This document shows, piece by piece, positions 33,617 through 41,990 of a stretch of DNA of 64,000 nucleotides. Source of the stretch: Kitasatospora phosalacinea (GTDB lineage Bacteria > Actinomycetota > Actinomycetes > Streptomycetales > Streptomycetaceae); assembly GCF_030268885.1 (NCBI RefSeq), contig NZ_BSSA01000014.1, forward strand, positions 62,001 through 126,000. The letters are read 5' to 3'. Position numbers and translations under genes: made by a program. The notes beneath the pieces were generated by a model. That model was not told the DNA's origin, searched no databases, and saw only the letters and a list, made by a program, of their open reading frames with translations. Within the stretch, counting starts at the first letter, position 1, and every line of letters begins with the position of its first letter.

Positions 33617-34788
33617 GCGCGGTGGCGTCGTCGGCCGTGGACGAGGGGCTGCTGCGCGTCCTCACCCCGGAGGTCCTGGCGGTCCTGGTCCGGCGCGGGG
33701 CCGACTTCGCGGCGGCCGAGGACGCCGTCCAGGAGGCCCTGCTGGAGGCCGTCCGGCGGTGGCCGGACGAGCCCCCGCGGGACCCGAAGGGCTGGCTGGT
33801 GACCGTCGCGTGGCGGCGCTTCCTGGACGCGGCCCGGGCCGACACCGCGCGCCGCCGCCGCGAGGACGCGGTGGAGGAGGAGCCCGGGCCCGGTCCGGTG
33901 CCGGACACCGACGACTCGCTGCAGCTGTACTTCCTGTGCGCGCACCCGTCGTTGACGCCGTCCTCGGCGGTGGCGCTGACGCTGCGCGCGGTCGGCGGGC
34001 TCACCACCCGGCAGATCGCCGCGGCGTACCTGGTGCCGGAGGCGACCATGGCGCAGCGGATCTCGCGGGCCAAGCGGACCGTCTCGGGCGTGCGGCTGGA
34101 CCGGCCCGGGGACGTGGCGACGGTGCTGCGGGTGCTGTACCTGGTCTTCAACGAGGGCTACTCCGGGGACGTCGACCTGGCGGCCGAGGCGATCCGGCTG
34201 ACCCGGCAGCTCGCGGCCCGGATCGACCACCCCGAGGTGTCCGGCCTGCTGGCGCTGATGCTGCTGCACCACGCCCGCCGGGCCGGGCGGACCGCGCCGG
34301 ACGGCAGCCTGGTGCCGCTGGCCGAACAGGACCGCACCCGCTGGGACACCGCCGCCATCACCGAGGGCGTCGCCGTCCTTCAGGCGGCGCTGGCCCGCGA
34401 CCGGCTCGGCGAGTTCCAGGCCCAGGCGGCGATCGCCGCGCTGCACGCGGACGCGCCGACCGCTGCCGAGACCGACTGGGTGCAGATCGTCGAGTGGTAC
34501 GACGAACTGGCCGCGCTGACGGACAACCCGGTCGTCCGCCTCAACCGGGCCGTCGCCGTCGGCGAGGCGGACGGCCCCCGCGCGGGCCTGGCCGCCCTCG
34601 CCGCGCTCGACGAGTCGCTCCCCCGGCACACCGCCGCCCGCGCGTACCTGCACGAACGGGCCGACGACCTGCCGACCGCCGCCGCCCTGTACGCGCGGGC
34701 CGCCCACGAGGCCGGCACGGCAGCCGAACGGGACCACCTGATCCGGCAGGCGGCGCGGATCAACACGCGGCTGCGCGGAGGAAGGTGA
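33613..34788 (+). CDS. ECF sigma factor with C-terminal extension (ECF42-like)
   Basis: A 391-residue sigma factor. Region 2 is VLVRRGADFAAAEDAVQEAL, then DPKGWLVTVAWRRFLDAARA. Region 4 is VGGLTTRQIAAAYLVPEATMAQRISRAKR. A long C-terminal extension of about 200 residues with TPR-like repeats follows (VRLNRAVAVGEADGPRAGLA, RAYLHERADDLPTAAALYAR). This layout, the SigJ/DUF6596-like core and the preceding DGPF gene match ECF42. No anti-sigma gene is adjacent; the extension is thought to replace it. Confidence 0.9.
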   Translation: MSAVASSAVDEGLLRVLTPEVLAVLVRRGADFAAAEDAVQEALLEAVRRWPDEPPRDPKGWLVTVAWRRFLDAARADTARRRREDAVEEEPGPGPVPDTDDSLQLYFLCAHPSLTPSSAVALTLRAVGGLTTRQIAAAYLVPEATMAQRISRAKRTVSGVRLDRPGDVATVLRVLYLVFNEGYSGDVDLAAEAIRLTRQLAARIDHPEVSGLLALMLLHHARRAGRTAPDGSLVPLAEQDRTRWDTAAITEGVAVLQAALARDRLGEFQAQAAIAALHADAPTAAETDWVQIVEWYDELAALTDNPVVRLNRAVAVGEADGPRAGLAALAALDESLPRHTAARAYLHERADDLPTAAALYARAAHEAGTAAERDHLIRQAARINTRLRGGR

Positions 34789-34810
34789 GGAGGAGGCCGG
34801 GGACGGCCGC

Positions 34811-34857
34811 GGCCCGGCGCGTCGTCCCCCCTCGTTCGGGGGGTGGCGTGCCGGGCC
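34811..34857. terminator. bidirectional hairpin terminator
   Basis: GGCCCGGC (34811-34818) pairs with GCCGGGCC (34850-34857). An inner stem CCCCCC (34826-34831) pairs with GGGGGG (34838-34843). It separates the convergent sigma factor and DUF2510 genes. Confidence 0.75.
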
Positions 34858-34876
34858 GTGCGGGGGCGGCGGTCGG

Positions 34877-36010
34877 TCAGGTGGTGGTGCCGCCCCCGCC
34901 GCCGGTGCTGCCGACGTCGGCCTTGGTGATGCCCTTCAGGATGGTGTCCATCTGGTTCAGGCCGGGCGCCTTGTCGGCGATGTCGAAGCCGAAGTGGACG
35001 GCGGTCAGGGCCTTGCCGTCGGCGGTCGGGAAGACCACCGTCTCGACGTAGCCCGGGTTGCCCTGCTCGGCGTCGACCTGCCAGCGGACCAGGTAGCCGG
35101 AGCGGCCGGCCACCGTGACGGGCTCGTTCTTCAGTTCCTTGTGGCCGTTGAGCTTGCCGTAGGCGTTCTTGGCGGCGTCGACGATGTCGGCCTGCGCGGC
35201 CTGCTTGGCGTCGGTGCCCTGGAGCTGGGTGGTGAACACGCCGCCCAGCGAGCAGTTGTCCTGGCCGTCGGCGCAGGTGTAGTCGCCGGTGGTGATGCCC
35301 GCGTAGCCGTCGTTCGTGGTGCCGCCCTTCCAGCCGTTCGGGACGGGCAGCGCGATGCCGTTGACGGTGTCGACGGCGGTGGTGCTGCTCTTCCCGCTGC
35401 CGCCGCTGCCACCGCCACTGCCGAAGCCGAACGGGTCGGTGGGGCTGTCGTTGCCCCCCTTGCCCCCCTTGCCACCGCTGCCGCCGTTGCCGCCCTCGCC
35501 GAGGCCGCCGCTGCCGAAGCCGCCGCCGGGGTGGCGGCCGTCGGTGCTGGGGGCGGCAGTGGACCTGGTCCTGTCGTGGCGGCCGTCCATCACCAGGTAG
35601 GTGACGCCGGAGCCGACCAGGAGGCCGAGCACGGCGGCGACCGACGCGGCGACCAGCACCGGCTTCGACGGCTTGCTGCGGGCGGGCTTCGCCCCGAACT
35701 GCCCGGTGTACGGGGGCAGCGGCGGGTAGTGGACGGTCTGCCCGGAGGCGTCCAGCACGGTGCCCTCGAGGACGGCCGTCTCCTCGACCCCGGGCGCGGC
35801 GGTCCCGGGCGCGGCGGTCCCGGCGGCGGGCGGCGCGTCCGCGGGGGTCGCGTCGGCGGGGGTCGCGTCGGCGGGGGCCGCCGGTCCGGCGGGGGCCGGG
35901 CGGGTTTCGGCGGTCCAGCCCTTGCCGTCCCACCAGCGCTGGGGGCGGGGGTCGCTGTCGGTGTCGACCGGGTCCGGGTACCACCCGGCCGGAATCTGCT
36001 GCTCGCTCAC
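34877..36010 (-). CDS. DUF2510 membrane-anchored protein
   Basis: A 377-residue protein. The N-terminal DUF2510 motif is IPAGWYPDPVDTDSDPRPQRWWDG, here seen as GWYPDP...RWWDG...W. It is followed by an Ala/Pro linker, one membrane helix at about residues 120-140 (VLVAASVAAVLGLLVGSG), a long Gly/Ser-rich linker and an extracytoplasmic domain with two cysteines (YTCADGQDNCSLGG). The topology resembles cell-surface sensor or anchor proteins of actinomycetes. Function unknown. Two short Ala-Pro-Ala-Asp repeats (TPADATPADAPPAAG) precede the helix. Confidence 0.82.
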   Translation of the reverse strand: MSEQQIPAGWYPDPVDTDSDPRPQRWWDGKGWTAETRPAPAGPAAPADATPADATPADAPPAAGTAAPGTAAPGVEETAVLEGTVLDASGQTVHYPPLPPYTGQFGAKPARSKPSKPVLVAASVAAVLGLLVGSGVTYLVMDGRHDRTRSTAAPSTDGRHPGGGFGSGGLGEGGNGGSGGKGGKGGNDSPTDPFGFGSGGGSGGSGKSSTTAVDTVNGIALPVPNGWKGGTTNDGYAGITTGDYTCADGQDNCSLGGVFTTQLQGTDAKQAAQADIVDAAKNAYGKLNGHKELKNEPVTVAGRSGYLVRWQVDAEQGNPGYVETVVFPTADGKALTAVHFGFDIADKAPGLNQMDTILKGITKADVGSTGGGGGTTT

Positions 36011-36239
36011 GACAGAGACCCTAGGGGGCGACGGATAAGCGGGAAATCAGGGAGGGGGCACATTCCGGGGTCCGGCGATGAGATTCCGGTGAGAATCACA
36101 CGATCGTCCCCGTCTGCGCGCCCCGGCGGCGGCCTTGCGCGCCCCCGGGGGCGCACGGTGTGCTCCACGCGCCTGAAGGGGCGCACGAGGGGGGTGGGTC
36201 GTACGGCGCGGGGAGTGGCCGCACGGCAGAATGCGCGCC

Positions 36240-37010
36240 ATGACCTCTCGCCCCGTGATCGGCATCAGCACCTACCTCAACGACGCCGCCTGGGGGCGGT
36301 GGGACCGGATGCGCTCCGTACTGCTGCCCGCGCGCTACCCGGAGCTGGTGCGCGAGGCCGGCGGGATCGCCCTGATGCTGCCGCCGGACGCGCCGGAGCA
36401 CGCGGCGGCCGTGGTGGCCCGGCTGGACGGCCTGGTGATCGCGGGCGGCGAGGACGTCGACCCGGCCCTGTACGGCGAGCGGCCGCACCCGCGGACGGTG
36501 GCCACCGCGGCCGCGCGCGACCTGTGGGAGGCCGCGCTGATCCGCGCCGCGCTCGCCGCCGGGACGCCGCTGCTGGGCATCTGCCGCGGCATGCAGCTGC
36601 TGAACGTGGTGTGCGGCGGCTCGCTGGTCCAGCACCTGCCGGACGCGGTCGGCGAGGAGGAGGGGCTGCGCCACGTCGGCGCGCCCGGCGAGTACGGCCG
36701 CCACCCGGTCCGCCCGGTGCCCGGCACGCTGCTCGCGGACCTGCTGCCGGAGGAGTCGGTGGTCGTCCCGACCTTCCACCACCAGGCGGTCGCCCGCCTC
36801 GGCGAGGGCCTGACCGTCAGCGCGTACGCCGAGGACGGCACGATCGAGGCGGTCGAGGGCGCGGGCTTCACCGTCGGCGTGCAGTGGCACCCCGAGCAGG
36901 GCGAGGACCGGCGGGTCGCCCGCGCCCTGGTCAACGCGGCCCGGCTGGCCCCGCTCACCGCCCCGGCGACGCCGGAGGAGGCCGTCCTCCCGAGCTTCCG
37001 GAGCTCCTGA
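36240..37010 (+). CDS. gamma-glutamyl-gamma-aminobutyrate hydrolase family protein
   Basis: A 256-residue class I glutamine-amidotransferase-like hydrolase (peptidase C26). The nucleophile elbow is LLGICRGMQLLNVVCGG, and VGVQWHPEQGED carries the His and Glu. PuuD-type enzymes cleave gamma-Glu-GABA in putrescine degradation; streptomycete members can act on other gamma-glutamyl amides. I choose ATG 36240 over 36231. No puu genes are adjacent. Confidence 0.87.
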   Translation: MTSRPVIGISTYLNDAAWGRWDRMRSVLLPARYPELVREAGGIALMLPPDAPEHAAAVVARLDGLVIAGGEDVDPALYGERPHPRTVATAAARDLWEAALIRAALAAGTPLLGICRGMQLLNVVCGGSLVQHLPDAVGEEEGLRHVGAPGEYGRHPVRPVPGTLLADLLPEESVVVPTFHHQAVARLGEGLTVSAYAEDGTIEAVEGAGFTVGVQWHPEQGEDRRVARALVNAARLAPLTAPATPEEAVLPSFRSS

Positions 37011-37110
37011 GCTCCTGAGCTCCCGGGGGCTCACGAGCTTCCTGGGCCTCCCGGGTCTCCCAGGGCTGCCGGGGCTGCCGGGGCTGCCGGGCCTCCCGGG
37101 CTGGGTCGGC
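37011..37110. repeat. short tandem repeats between convergent genes
   Basis: GAGCTCCT/GAGCTCCC units occur around 37003-37026, and GGGCTGCCG is repeated about three times around 37065-37092. Low-complexity intergenic DNA between the hydrolase and chrA; part of it can form hairpins and may terminate both genes. Confidence 0.5.
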
Positions 37111-38373
37111 TCAGGGCAGGGCGAGACCGGCCGCGGCGGCGAGCACGCCGAGGCCGGCCGCGCCGAGCAGGCAGGGGACGACCCCGCGGCGCAGCACGAG
37201 CAGCCAGAGCGCGGCCAGCGCCAGCACCGCGTACTGCCAGGGTCGGCCGAGGGCGAGGGCCAGCGGGACGGTGGAACCGGCGATGGCGCCGATGACGGCC
37301 GGTCCGGCGCCGGTGAGGAAGTCCTGCACGGAGGTGTTGGCGCGCAGCCGGTCGAAGTGGGCGGCGCCGAACAGCACGAACAGGAAGGACGGGGCGAAGG
37401 CCACGGCCGCGGCGAGCAGTCCGCCGAGGACGCCCGCGGCCGCGTAGCCGACCACCGAGACGGTCTGCACCACCGGGCCGGGGGTGATCTGGCCGAGCGC
37501 GACGGCGTTCAGGAACTGGCCGTCGGTCATCCAGTGGTAGCGCTCGACGGCGTCCTGCTGCATCAGCGGGATGATCACGAAGCCGCCGCCGTAGGACAGC
37601 GCCCCGACCTTGAACGCGACCCAGGCGAGCGCGCCGAGCCCGCCGGTCGCGGCGAGGCCGGGGGCCAGCAGCGGCAGCAGCCCGCGCGGGGCGGGCGGGA
37701 CGGGCGGGTCCGCGTCCGGTCGGCCCAGTGCGGTGTCCCCCGTGGGGCTGGTTCCGGCGGACGCGGGGCCGGGGGCGGGGTGGGCGCGGCGGCCGCGGCG
37801 GCGGAAGGCGATCTCGGCGGTGCCGGTGGCGAGCAGGACGAGGACCAGCCACGGGCCGGTGAGGACCGCGGCGGCCGCGCCCAGCAGCAGGTAGGCGGCC
37901 CAGCGGACCCGGGCCGGGCCGGGGCCGGAGCGGCGCAGGCTGGGCGGGACGAGGGTGCTGGCGGCCTGCGCGGCGACGGCGGCGACCGCGGCGCCCGCGC
38001 CCGCGGCGGCGCCCAGCACCCAGTGCGGCGGGTTCCCGGCCAGGAACAGCGCGGCCAGCAGCAGGATCAGCACCAGCCCGGGCAGGATGAACGCCGCGCC
38101 GCCGACCAGCGCCCCGGCGGTGCCGCGCAGCCGCCAGGCGGTGAAGATCGCCAGTTGGGTGGAGGCGGGACCGGGCAGCAGGTTGGTGGCGGCGATGCCG
38201 TCCTCGAACTCGCTCGCGGCGATCCAGCCGCGCTGCTCCACGCAGAGCCTGCGCAGCAGCAGGATGTGCGCGGGCGGGCCGCCGAAGCCGAGGACGCCGA
38301 TCCGCCCCCACTCCCGGGCGATCACCCGCAGCGGCACCCGCCCGTCCGTCCCTGCCTCCGCCACCCCGTCCAC
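37111..38373 (-). CDS. chrA: chromate transporter, ChrA (two-domain CHR family)
   Basis: A 420-residue membrane protein made of two homologous CHR domains. Domain 1 opens with GRIGVLGFGGPPAHILLLRR and LLPGPASTQLAIFTAW. Domain 2 has AWVAFKVGALSYGGGFVIIP and VALGQITPGPVVQTVSVVGY. These FGGP/GP motifs define ChrA, which expels chromate across the membrane; some members carry sulphate or other anions. A hydrophilic loop of about 50 residues separates the halves. No chrB regulator is adjacent. Confidence 0.87.
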   Translation of the reverse strand: MDGVAEAGTDGRVPLRVIAREWGRIGVLGFGGPPAHILLLRRLCVEQRGWIAASEFEDGIAATNLLPGPASTQLAIFTAWRLRGTAGALVGGAAFILPGLVLILLLAALFLAGNPPHWVLGAAAGAGAAVAAVAAQAASTLVPPSLRRSGPGPARVRWAAYLLLGAAAAVLTGPWLVLVLLATGTAEIAFRRRGRRAHPAPGPASAGTSPTGDTALGRPDADPPVPPAPRGLLPLLAPGLAATGGLGALAWVAFKVGALSYGGGFVIIPLMQQDAVERYHWMTDGQFLNAVALGQITPGPVVQTVSVVGYAAAGVLGGLLAAAVAFAPSFLFVLFGAAHFDRLRANTSVQDFLTGAGPAVIGAIAGSTVPLALALGRPWQYAVLALAALWLLVLRRGVVPCLLGAAGLGVLAAAAGLALP

Positions 38374-38544
38374 TCCCCTGTTCGATCCCGGTCCGACCGC
38401 CGCGCGAGCCGCGCGGGCGCGGGGCGCACCCTATCCGACCCGGATGGCGCAACGGGGAACGACAACGGTCACCACTGCCGCCTTTGGATCTTGCTCGGAT
38501 CTGGGGTTCACTTCCGGTGCGGGCACCAGAGCGGAGGGATCCCG

Positions 38545-39615
38545 ATGGCCGAGCACCAGCACGACCACGCGCACGACCACGCGCACGAGCAGGGCGACCG
38601 TCCCGGTTCGCACGCCGGACACAGCCACGCGGTGGCGGCGGACGCGGACCGCAGGTGGTTGTGGAGCGCACTGCTCCTGCTGCTGGTGTTCATGGCGGGC
38701 GAGGTGGTGGTCGGTTTCGCCGCGCAGTCGCTGGCCCTGATCTCGGACGCGGCGCACATGCTGACCGACGCGGCGTCGATCGCGCTGGCGCTGGTGGCGA
38801 TGCGGCTGGCGGCGCGTCCGGCCCGCGGCGGCTACACGTACGGGCTGAAGCGGGCCGAGATCCTCTCCGCGCAGGCGAACGGGGTGACGCTGCTGGTGCT
38901 GTCGGCGTGGCTGGGGTACGAGGCGGTGACCCGGCTGGTCTCGCCACCGGAGGTCCAGGGCTCGCTGGTGCTGGTGACGGCGCTGGTGGGCGTGGTGGTG
39001 AACGTCGCGGCGACCTGGTGCCTGTCGAGGGCGAACCGGTCCTCGCTGAACGTGGAGGGCGCCTTCCAGCACGTGCTGACCGACCTCTACGCGTTCGTCG
39101 CGACGGCGGTGGCGGGCGCGGTGGTGCTGTTCACCGGGTTCGTCCGGGCGGACGCGATCGCCTCGCTGGTGGTGGTGGCGCTGATGCTGCGGGCCGGAAC
39201 GGGGCTGGTGCGGGACTCCGCGCGGATCTTCCTGGAGGCCGCGCCCGCCGGGGTCGACCCGGACGCGGTCGCGGACCGGCTGGTGTCGGCGCCCCAGGTG
39301 GAGGAGGTCCACGACCTGCACATCTGGGAGATCACCTCCAACCAGCCCGCGCTGTCCGCGCACGTGCTGGTCACCCCGGGCGGTGACTGCCACGCGGTGC
39401 AGCGCGAGCTCCAGCGGCGCCTGCGCGAGGAGTACCGGATCACCCACACCACCCTGCAGGTGGACCACGTCGGCGAGGACGGAGCGGACGGGCTGCTGCA
39501 GATCGCGCCGCACGGCACCGTCGCGGCGGCCGGGGACCCGGCCGGGGACGCGGCCCGCGAGCACTGCGGCGACACCCACGGCCCGGTGCACCGCGCGGGT
39601 CCGCACCCGCACTGA
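38545..39615 (+). CDS. cation diffusion facilitator metal exporter
   Basis: A 356-residue CDF protein. A His-rich N-terminus (HQHDHAHDHAHEQG) is followed by six helices with the two zinc-site motifs ISDAAHMLTDAASI (HxxxD with a preceding D) and VEGAFQHVLTDLYAF (HxxxD). A cytoplasmic C-terminal domain follows (EEVHDLHIWEITSNQPALSA) and the tail is again His-rich. It most likely exports Zn2+ or Co2+ in exchange for protons. It diverges from chrA with about 170 bp between. Confidence 0.9.
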   Translation: MAEHQHDHAHDHAHEQGDRPGSHAGHSHAVAADADRRWLWSALLLLLVFMAGEVVVGFAAQSLALISDAAHMLTDAASIALALVAMRLAARPARGGYTYGLKRAEILSAQANGVTLLVLSAWLGYEAVTRLVSPPEVQGSLVLVTALVGVVVNVAATWCLSRANRSSLNVEGAFQHVLTDLYAFVATAVAGAVVLFTGFVRADAIASLVVVALMLRAGTGLVRDSARIFLEAAPAGVDPDAVADRLVSAPQVEEVHDLHIWEITSNQPALSAHVLVTPGGDCHAVQRELQRRLREEYRITHTTLQVDHVGEDGADGLLQIAPHGTVAAAGDPAGDAAREHCGDTHGPVHRAGPHPH

Positions 39616-39669
39616 CCGCGCGTCAGCCGTCGGGCGTGGGCCGTCGGCGGGATGCGGCATGATCGGGGG

Positions 39670-40617
39670 GTGACCGCACCGACCGCACCGAGCGCCCCGA
39701 CCGCGCCCCGCCTGATGCTGCTGGACACCGCCAGCCTCTACTTCCGCGCCTACTTCGGCGTCCCGGACTCGCTGCGTTCCCCGCAGGGCGAGCCGGTGAA
39801 CGCGGTGCGCGGCCTGCTCGACTTCGTCTCCCGCCTGGTCCAGGACCACGGCCCGGACCAGCTGGTCGCCTGCATGGACGCCGACTGGCGCCCGCAGTGG
39901 CGGGTCGACCTGATCCCGACGTACAAGACCCACCGGGTCGCCGAGGCCGCGCAGGACGGCGAGGAGGAGGTCCCGGACACGCTGGCCCCGCAGGTCCCGG
40001 TGATCGAGCAGGTGCTGGACGCGCTGGGCATCGCCCGGGTCGGCGTGCCCGGCTACGAGGCCGACGACGTGATCGGGACGCTGGCGACCCGCGCCACCGG
40101 CCCGGTCCAGATCGTCACCGGCGACCGGGACCTCTTCCAACTGGTCGACGACGCCCGTGCGGTGACGGTGCTCTACCCGGCGAAGGGGGTCGGGTCGGCG
40201 CTGGTGATGGACGACGCGGCGCTGCTGGAGAAGTACGGCGTGCCCGGGTCCTCGTACGCCGACCTGGCCGCCCTGCGCGGGGACGCCAGCGACGGGCTGC
40301 CGGGCGTCAAGGGCATCGGGGAGAAGACCGCGACCCAACTGGTGCAGGAGTACGGCGACTTGGCGGGCGTCCGGGCCGCGGCGGCCGACCCGGCCTCGAA
40401 GCTGACCCCGGCCCGGCGCCGGAACCTGCTGGAGGCGGCCCCGTACCTGGACGTGGCGCCGACGGTGGTCCGGGTCGCCCGGGACGTGCCGCTGCCCGCG
40501 TTCGATCCGGAGCTGCCGCGCGGGCCGCGCGACCCGGCGGCGCTGGAGTGGCTGGCCGGGCGCTGGGGGCTGGGGACGTCGCTGACCAGGCTGCTGGAGG
40601 TGCTGGCCGCGCGCTGA
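39670..40617 (+). CDS. 5'-3' exonuclease (Pol I N-terminal domain-like)
   Basis: A 315-residue nuclease with metal-binding acidic residues in LMLLDTASLYFRAYFGVP, GYEADDVIGTLAT and IVTGDRDLFQLVDDARAV. The H3TH DNA-binding region is DGLPGVKGIGEKTATQLVQE. Actinomycetes often carry this stand-alone flap/exonuclease beside polA elsewhere. The start is GTG 39670. Likely role: removal of flaps or RNA primers in replication and repair. Confidence 0.92.
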   Translation: MTAPTAPSAPTAPRLMLLDTASLYFRAYFGVPDSLRSPQGEPVNAVRGLLDFVSRLVQDHGPDQLVACMDADWRPQWRVDLIPTYKTHRVAEAAQDGEEEVPDTLAPQVPVIEQVLDALGIARVGVPGYEADDVIGTLATRATGPVQIVTGDRDLFQLVDDARAVTVLYPAKGVGSALVMDDAALLEKYGVPGSSYADLAALRGDASDGLPGVKGIGEKTATQLVQEYGDLAGVRAAAADPASKLTPARRRNLLEAAPYLDVAPTVVRVARDVPLPAFDPELPRGPRDPAALEWLAGRWGLGTSLTRLLEVLAAR

Positions 40618-40644
40618 GGGCCGGCCGGGGCCGGTTGTCGGGGT

Positions 40645-40686
40645 CGTCGCCGTGCCGACGGCTCCCGAAGCCGTGCCCCGGCGACG
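40645..40686 (+). terminator. hairpin after the exonuclease gene
   Basis: CGTCGCCG (40645-40652) pairs with CGGCGACG (40679-40686); ACGGCT (40658-40663) pairs with AGCCGT (40669-40674) inside it. Starts 28 bases after the stop. Confidence 0.65.
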
Positions 40687-40742
40687 GCGGGGGGCGGCCG
40701 CCCGCGGGTGACGCACGTCCCGGGGCCGAGCGGGCCCGCGTG

Positions 40743-40785
40743 CGTGGCTGCGCGCTCGGCCGACCGGGCTTCGCGCGCAGCCACG
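40743..40785 (-). terminator. 13-bp hairpin terminator of the LuxR gene
   Basis: CGTGGCTGCGCGC (40743-40755) pairs perfectly with GCGCGCAGCCACG (40773-40785) around a 17-nt loop, about 60 bases beyond the luxR-type stop. It also marks the boundary between the core-type genes and the biosynthetic cluster. Confidence 0.75.
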
Positions 40786-40844
40786 ACGGGTTCGAGCTCG
40801 CCTTCTGGCCCCGGCCACCGGCCCCGGCACGGCGGGCGCGGGTC

Positions 40845-41573
40845 CTAGATGTAGCCCTCGCGCAGGGCGTAGGCCACGGCGTGGGCGCGGTTGCGGAGGT
40901 GGAAGCGGGTGGTGACGGTGTGGATGATGTTCTTGATCGTCCGCTCCGAGTAGAGGAGCTTGCCCGCGATCTCGCCGGTGTCCATGCCGTCGGCGACCAG
41001 GCGCAGGACGTCGACCTCGCGGGGGAGCATGCCGTGCTCGGCGGGGTCGTGGCCGGTCCCGTCGGCGGTGCGGCGGCGGCCCATGCAGCCGATCAGCTTG
41101 CCGAGCAGGTCGGGCGGGAGGTCGCCGTGGCCGCGGTCCGCGGTGCGGACGGCCTGGCGCAGGCGTTCGCCGGTGACCTCGCGGCGCCACAGGATGGTGG
41201 TGACGCCGAGGGAGACCACGTCGAGCAGTTCGGGCTCCTGGATCCGGTCCAGGACCAGCACCACGCGCGCCCGTTCGGCCTTGACCAGCCGGGAGAGGGT
41301 GGTCAGGGCGGCCGCGTCGAAGGTGTCGGCGACCAGCAGGGCCACGCCGGTGCCGGCCTGCCGGAGGTCGTCGACGAGCGAGATCTCCGGGCACTGCCGG
41401 AGGTAGCTCAGCACTCCGGCCCGGGAGAGCGGGTCCGGGGCGTGGACGGCGACCGGGATCGGCCGGACGGTCTGCGTCGGGACCGGCCGGGCGGCCTGCG
41501 TCGGGACCGGCCGGGCGGTCTGCGTCGGGATCTGTCGGGTCGTCGTACGGACGTCGTCGGCGTACTGGAGCAC
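40845..41573 (-). CDS. LuxR/NarL-type orphan regulator
   Basis: A 242-residue protein. A degenerate receiver-like N-domain (VAVHAPDPLSRAGVLSYLRQ, VVLVLDRIQEPELLDVVSLG) precedes a C-terminal LuxR helix-turn-helix: LPREVDVLRLVADGMDTGEI, then LYSERTIKNIIHTV. The acidic pocket and phospho-aspartate of true response regulators are not obvious, and no kinase is adjacent, so ligand or protein binding probably controls it. An 8-residue repeat (RPVPTQAA-like, four copies) follows the start. GTG 41573 has GAAAGGAA upstream. Divergent from the SARP gene; probable pathway-specific regulator. Confidence 0.85.
   Translation of the reverse strand: MLQYADDVRTTTRQIPTQTARPVPTQAARPVPTQTVRPIPVAVHAPDPLSRAGVLSYLRQCPEISLVDDLRQAGTGVALLVADTFDAAALTTLSRLVKAERARVVLVLDRIQEPELLDVVSLGVTTILWRREVTGERLRQAVRTADRGHGDLPPDLLGKLIGCMGRRRTADGTGHDPAEHGMLPREVDVLRLVADGMDTGEIAGKLLYSERTIKNIIHTVTTRFHLRNRAHAVAYALREGYI
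41471..41542. repeat. 24-bp tandem repeats within the LuxR gene
   Basis: Units at 41471-41494 and 41495-41518 differ by one base; a diverged third follows to 41542. They encode the Pro/Thr/Arg octapeptide repeat near the N-terminus of the LuxR-type protein, likely a flexible linker of variable copy number. Confidence 0.8.
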
Positions 41574-41602
41574 GGCGCTGGGTTCCTTTCGTTGCGCTCG
41601 GC

Positions 41603-41639
41603 GGTGCGCCCACCGCCCCCCACAGGTGGTGGGCGCACC
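41603..41639 (-). promoter_or_regulatory. strong hairpin in the LuxR leader
   Basis: GGTGCGCCCACC (41603-41614) pairs perfectly with GGTGGGCGCACC (41628-41639). It lies 30 bases upstream of the luxR-type GTG, on the leader side. It could be an attenuator, an mRNA-stability element or an inverted-repeat operator. Confidence 0.6.
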
Positions 41640-41737
41640 GTCAGAACCGGTCGGTCGGCGCCGTCCGCACGCGACGCCGCCCTTCCTCCTCCGGCGGCCG
41701 TGAGGGCCTGGCACCGCGGGAGGTCGCCTCGCCCGCC

Positions 41738-41803
41738 GGAGGTTCGGCGGAGGTTCGGCGGACGGGGAACACGCTATCCGCCGCCGGTCAATAAAAGATT
41801 GAC
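41738..41803. promoter_or_regulatory. regulatory boxes between LuxR and SARP genes
   Basis: GGAGGTTCGGC is repeated exactly, back to back (41738-41748, 41749-41759), with a weaker third unit. An 11-bp period is characteristic of SARP-binding sites. At 41787-41803 GTCAAT-AAAAG-ATTGAC forms an AT-rich inverted repeat, suited to a dimeric regulator and overlapping a probable promoter. The 417-bp gap 41574-41990 shows no gene. Confidence 0.5.
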
Positions 41804-41990
41804 GGATGCGCATCTGCCCGGACGGTTCCGTTCCGCGGGAGGTTTTTCCTTTCGGCCCGCCGGGAGGGTGCTCCGCGGCGCGCCGGAATCGAATGCGCGG
41901 GGCGGCCGAGTGGCGGGGAGCGGGCACCGGGACGGAATTGCACCCGCCCCGGCGCCGCGGTCGGCGAGACCGAACCGCTACCTTCTGACG

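Noticed and set aside
34877..36010. Serine/threonine kinase or lipoprotein reading of the DUF2510 protein
   Set aside because: There is no kinase motif and no lipobox; the single helix follows a cytoplasmic DUF2510 domain.
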